A stretch of 64,000 nucleotides of DNA, from contig OZ017796.1 in NCBI GenBank assembly GCA_963969395.1, forward strand, positions 29,130,243 through 29,194,242, written 5' to 3'. Each line of letters begins with the position of its first letter. Position 1 is the stretch's first letter. The position numbers and the translations under genes are program-made. Below the pieces are notes generated by a model that saw nothing but the letters and a program-made list of their open reading frames with translations, was not told the DNA's origin and did not search any database. Source of the stretch: Pseudoscleropodium purum (lineage: Eukaryota; Streptophyta; Bryopsida; Hypnales; Brachytheciaceae). Below, piece after piece: positions 59,910 through 64,000 of the stretch.

Positions 59910-62900
59910 CATAAAATGTAAACAAATCTTAACAAGTCTCGCATATAGAAAAATTTGGATTTTTTCCATCTCCTTAAATGTTTGTGAATTCCTATGTTTG
60001 TTACAAAAACAGGATTTTTATTTATTTATTTAAATTTTAGAGAAACACCATACATCAAATTTTGCAATTGAATATTAATCACATAAGTTTATGGCTAATA
60101 TTGTAGTAGCCCAATGAAGTAAGGACTATGGTTTATTATATTGGCCAAATTTTCTATCTTTTATACTTTTTCAAATCAAAATATTTTGAGGTTCTAAATC
60201 TTCTACATTCTAGGTTCAAACAATTACCATTTATTTTTATAGGTTCAAATCATACCAAACCTTTACTACGTACTTTCCCTCTTTGAAGGCTATTGAATGC
60301 TATCAATAATGCTTCCATTCACCCTAAAGTCTAAAGAGACAATCTATAAAGAAAAAAAAGCATTGGTCAAATTGAAAATTATCTAATGAAAATCCAAAAA
60401 AAAGTTAAATATTATAAGAAAATTAAAGAGATTTAGAGTAAATGAATTGTTATAGTAATTTCAATATGAAAACTTTGGGTCTTCTATATTTTTCTTCTCT
60501 ATCCCACCCCCCCTCCCTTAAGATTCAAAGTTCTAGAATGGATTTTTTTTGAATTTTGGATAGATTCTTGTGATGTCAAATTTTATTGCAATTTATTTTT
60601 TAATTTCTTAAAGGTCAAAGAAAACACTCATATTATAGAAATACAATTTCTATTTCATCTTGTATTTGAATAAAAAGGTTATGCCTTCATTAGTACAAAA
60701 TGCTTAATTCTAGGTAACAAAGAAAAAATGCAAAATGTCAAAAGAAAATAAAGTGCCTTGAATTTTGGGCAATTAGTGAATCTTCCTAAAAATATATATA
60801 AAATTTTCAAAACTAAAACGTTCCTAGCGGTAGATTACTTGATACAACAATTTGACCATTAGGATTGGCATATTTCAATTACATTTTAGAACCATCAACA
60901 ATATAATTTTTTCATCCATTTTAGTCCTACTTCTACTTAATCATTTTTTGGGGAATGAAAATTTTGAATTTTTCTCTAGATTTTCAATTCAATTTCCTAC
61001 CATAAAGATTTAAACGTCAAAACTTTGTATAGCAAAAAAGTTAAATTAAGTGGATTCAAAGTCTTAAAAACTAGTTATGCAAGGTGAAAAAACAAAATTC
61101 TTTTTACTTTGAACACTAATATCTTACAATTTTCATGGTCAAAGTATATGAGAGTTTTTCCATGCATTCTCGTAGAATAGGCAATCCATTTTCAACTACT
61201 ACCTCACTTCCACACTATAGACTACTCTATTTCCAATCAGTTGTGGTCTGTATAACAATCCACAAAGAGCAAGACTAGTAGGAGCTACGAAAATGTCCAA
61301 GAAATGTATAGTGAAAGCATAGAATGATCATAGCATGTACATTAAAAGTCCCAATTATTACTTAAATCAATTTTGTAACCAACCTATAGTCAAAAATAGA
61401 ATGACCAATATAACACAAATAGATTAAACAAAATCTTCAAGAAAAAATTCAAGATAATTTCATTTCTAACCAAAAAAATGTAAAAAAATTGAATCCTTTT
61501 TAAATCAATTTCACTATACAGAAAAACTATTTCCCTTGATACATCCAAATCCAATAGCTATACTGAGTTCTTTAAGTGGTTGAAAATGAGTCGTCAACTC
61601 ATACATGTCTTGTGCAACTATGCAAGATCTTACGTTTCAATAAGCAAAAAAAGAGGTTTTTTTCATTATAACTCTTTGAACTACAAATGGTTGTTTGCAA
61701 ATATTATTTGGTGAAACATATTCATGAACCTTTAGAGGTTAATGAAAAATAAGTTATCAATTGTAGAACACTTTACTAGTATGTAATTATTTGCATTGAA
61801 CATACACACACAAATAGATAATATATTCTTAAAAGAGTGCAATTTTTTATTTATTTTTTAACAAAAGAGTGCAATTTTAGATAACTATTAACACATTTAG
61901 AATATTGGTAATACATTCAATTGAAGGCCACAAATTTCAAGAAGCATGGCTTATTTTATAGCCATTAAGTTGGTTTTTGAGTGTGCCTTGAGAAAATATA
62001 TCCGTGTGAATCTTGTAGGTTGGATACTATGACATTTGGGAACATTAGGCTACACAATGTTCATTTTCAAAGGTATGGTCCTTGAATAGTATGGTGTTTT
62101 TGTATATTTGATAAACCAACTTATTACCAATTAGCAACTTGAATATGTTGGAGACAACTCTACCTGTGAAAGAAATTTATATGTTTTTTAGGTCTGTGCA
62201 TTTCAAATAAACCAAATCTCCGTGCAATCATTTCTTTGGATATATATTGTTATTAATCTATAAATATATCAAACAAATGTCAAGAAACTAGCACAAGAAT
62301 CTCCAAACATTTGGATGGATGAAAAAAATTGATTTTTGTGTATGTATGAGTAAAAAAAATATTAGCATTCATTCATTGTTCAAAATTTAAACATTGATCT
62401 TAGAAGGCATAAAATATTAAATTATTACATTAATGTATCAGTTGATGAATTGATTTAGACATTTTTGTTGTCAAGTGATAAGTGGCTATTTTTATATTTA
62501 TTTTTTATGCTTTACAAAGAAAAACAAAATTCAATATAAATTTTTTGATATAAAACTTTGAATACTCATTGATGCAATAAAGTGAAGTCTAAAAGAAAAA
62601 AAGAATGTTACTTTAAATCATTTTTCAACTCCATCCAACAATCCAAAATATAATTTCTAATACTCCAAGCATTTGTTTAAGACATTTTTTAATTTCTTTG
62701 CATTGAAAATGAAATATTTGTTACAATGAAAAAAAATTTATAGCTTTTATAAAATTATTTAGAGCACAACATTTAAATTATAATTTAAAAAGAACTTCAA
62801 ATTGTGACTACATGTTTTAAACAATGTAGCAAAAACTTCCTCTTCCTCTATTCCTAATGCAAAACCAAAATTAATATACTTGTAAATGATTCATTAAAAA

Positions 62901-63663
62901 TCAATGTAAGGAAAAAATTTTAAACCAAAACAACATACAAACACAATTATTGATCATTGTTTACACGTGCTGACTTCAATAAATTGTTTGATAAATTTAG
63001 AATATGAATCCATATCCCTCACAATCCATGTAATACATTCCCAAATCCATTCTTGTCACATGCCACTTAGTCAAAGCCTTGTCTAAGATGACTAGGTTGA
63101 TGTTTAGCACATGACCACAATTACATGAGGGATTACTATAACCACTTTAAATTGAATATGATTACATGGTCATGAGCTTAAATAGTGATATAAATATAGA
63201 TTCTTAATGGTGGAAATTCAATGATGAAGTTCTAACAAAAGAAAAGGGCTTGAGCTATCATCTTTGAATCCCTAAATTGGGCTTTGAGGTGAATATTGTT
63301 ATTTCATCCCTTAATCTTAGTGAGATTGTTTAGTTCTACCCTAGAGAATGGTAATAATTGTTCCTTGTCAACAATTGGCTCTTACATTACAAAAAAATTG
63401 GGGGTAAATGTGATTGCAAAATGCGACTGCAAAACAATCATTCTGGACAAAAGTGACTAAAATGTGACTGGGGGCCTTGTAGTCATTCCAAGCAAGTCAT
63501 TGAATGTGACTGCAACATTGTAATATCACCATCTAGTTTGGAGGATGAAATTAAATGAATGAGGATGAAGAGAGACCGTTGACATGGAGGAGGAAAATTT
63601 GGAAAAAATACAGGCAATTGTCCCTTTTTTGAGCATATTTTGTTGACGTTATTCAACATCAGC

Positions 63664-63802
63664 AATCATGTTTCAATCACATTTTAGTCAAGATCTTATC
63701 TTATTTTGGATGATGTGGACCTCCACGTTAATAGTCATGTTTCAATCATGTTTTAGGCACGGCCTTATTTATTCCAGCTAATGTGGACCTCTACATCAGC
63801 GA
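63664..63802. repeat. 69-bp tandem duplication
   Basis: Two units starting AATCATGTTTCAATCA and AGTCATGTTTCAATCA share TTTTAG-CA, CTTAT-T, and ATGTGGACCTC-AC at the same spacing. A third, weaker AGTCACGTTTCAGTTGCATTT follows at about 63820. Confidence 0.75.
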
Positions 63803-64000
63803 TATTTTGAAGTCATTCTGTAGTCACGTTTCAGTTGCATTTCATTAGTGTTGAATGACATGTGCACAATTATTCTTTAGTCGTGGCATTTGGGAAGCGG
63901 AATCATTGTGTAGTTGCATACAAGTGACAATTGAGTCATTTCAGAGTTATGCATCTGTCACCATCTTAGTTTAGCCTTGTGCAAAATAGACCACATTTAG

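Larger units (their letters stand above)
59406..64000. other. AT-rich spacer with repeat fragments, no gene seen
   Basis: About 60880-61190 is a further partial copy of the D-type repeat (TCCTACTTCTACTTAATCATT, AAGTTAAATTAAGTGGATTC). Two small tandem duplications lie at 59790-59909 and 63664-63802. Open frames are short and unrecognised. Confidence 0.6.

Noticed and set aside
1..64000. CRISPR array, rRNA operon or phage-type system
   Set aside because: No regularly spaced short repeats with unique spacers, no rRNA core motifs and no prokaryotic operon structure; the window is eukaryotic.

Overview
The window is nuclear DNA of a land plant. The evidence is spliceosomal genes with GT-AG introns, an AP2/DREB2 transcription factor, a plant p115/USO1 golgin, a plant-type Nudix hydrolase and a SAM-domain SNM1 nuclease. 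A pogo/Tigger-type transposase, an F-box relic and very AT-rich gene-poor spacers make a non-seed plant (bryophyte or lycophyte) my best guess, but the species cannot be fixed from sequence alone. All intact genes lie on the + strand in GC-richer islands (about 0.3-4.4, 7.0-10.7, 17.5-24.2, 33.0-37.4 and 50.3-58.0 kb). Between them is AT-rich, repeat-laden DNA.

Layout. 286-864: last two exons of a NUDT20/24-like Nudix protein. 2322-4250: pogo/Tigger-like transposase with an intact D-D-D triad but an in-frame stop before its basic coiled-coil tail (frame reopens to 4436). 7.0-8.2 kb: three small non-autonomous transposons (two Mutator-like, one hAT-like), each between perfect target-site duplications. 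8701-10359: two-exon, histidine-rich LysM protein with a myristoylation-type N-terminus; a hairpin, a tandem duplication and a Stowaway-like element follow it. 14943-15647 (minus): F-box pseudogene. 17902-23714: ten-exon SNM1-family DNA repair nuclease (1168 aa as modelled) with three UBZ4-like zinc fingers, a SAM domain and a metallo-beta-lactamase/beta-CASP core, plus an 86-residue internal tandem duplication. 34578-37016: two-exon DREB2-type factor with an ABRE upstream, a repeated leader and a duplicated intron segment. 50610-57770: twenty-exon golgin GC6/p115 vesicle tether (965 aa as modelled).

The genes do not form a pathway; they are unrelated housekeeping and stress-response loci. 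What links the spacers is a dispersed family of AT-rich elements with termini like TTAWCCCCTAAA. The clearest copies are 58479-59405 and 25998-29118. The second copy is itself interrupted at 27222-28194 by another terminal-inverted-repeat element, and the 58.5-kb copy serves as the empty site. A 46-bp-arm inverted repeat at 43235-43382 is the best candidate for an undescribed small-RNA-producing locus.

Exon models were made by eye from splice signals, phase continuity and recalled family conservation; no alignment or expression data were available.
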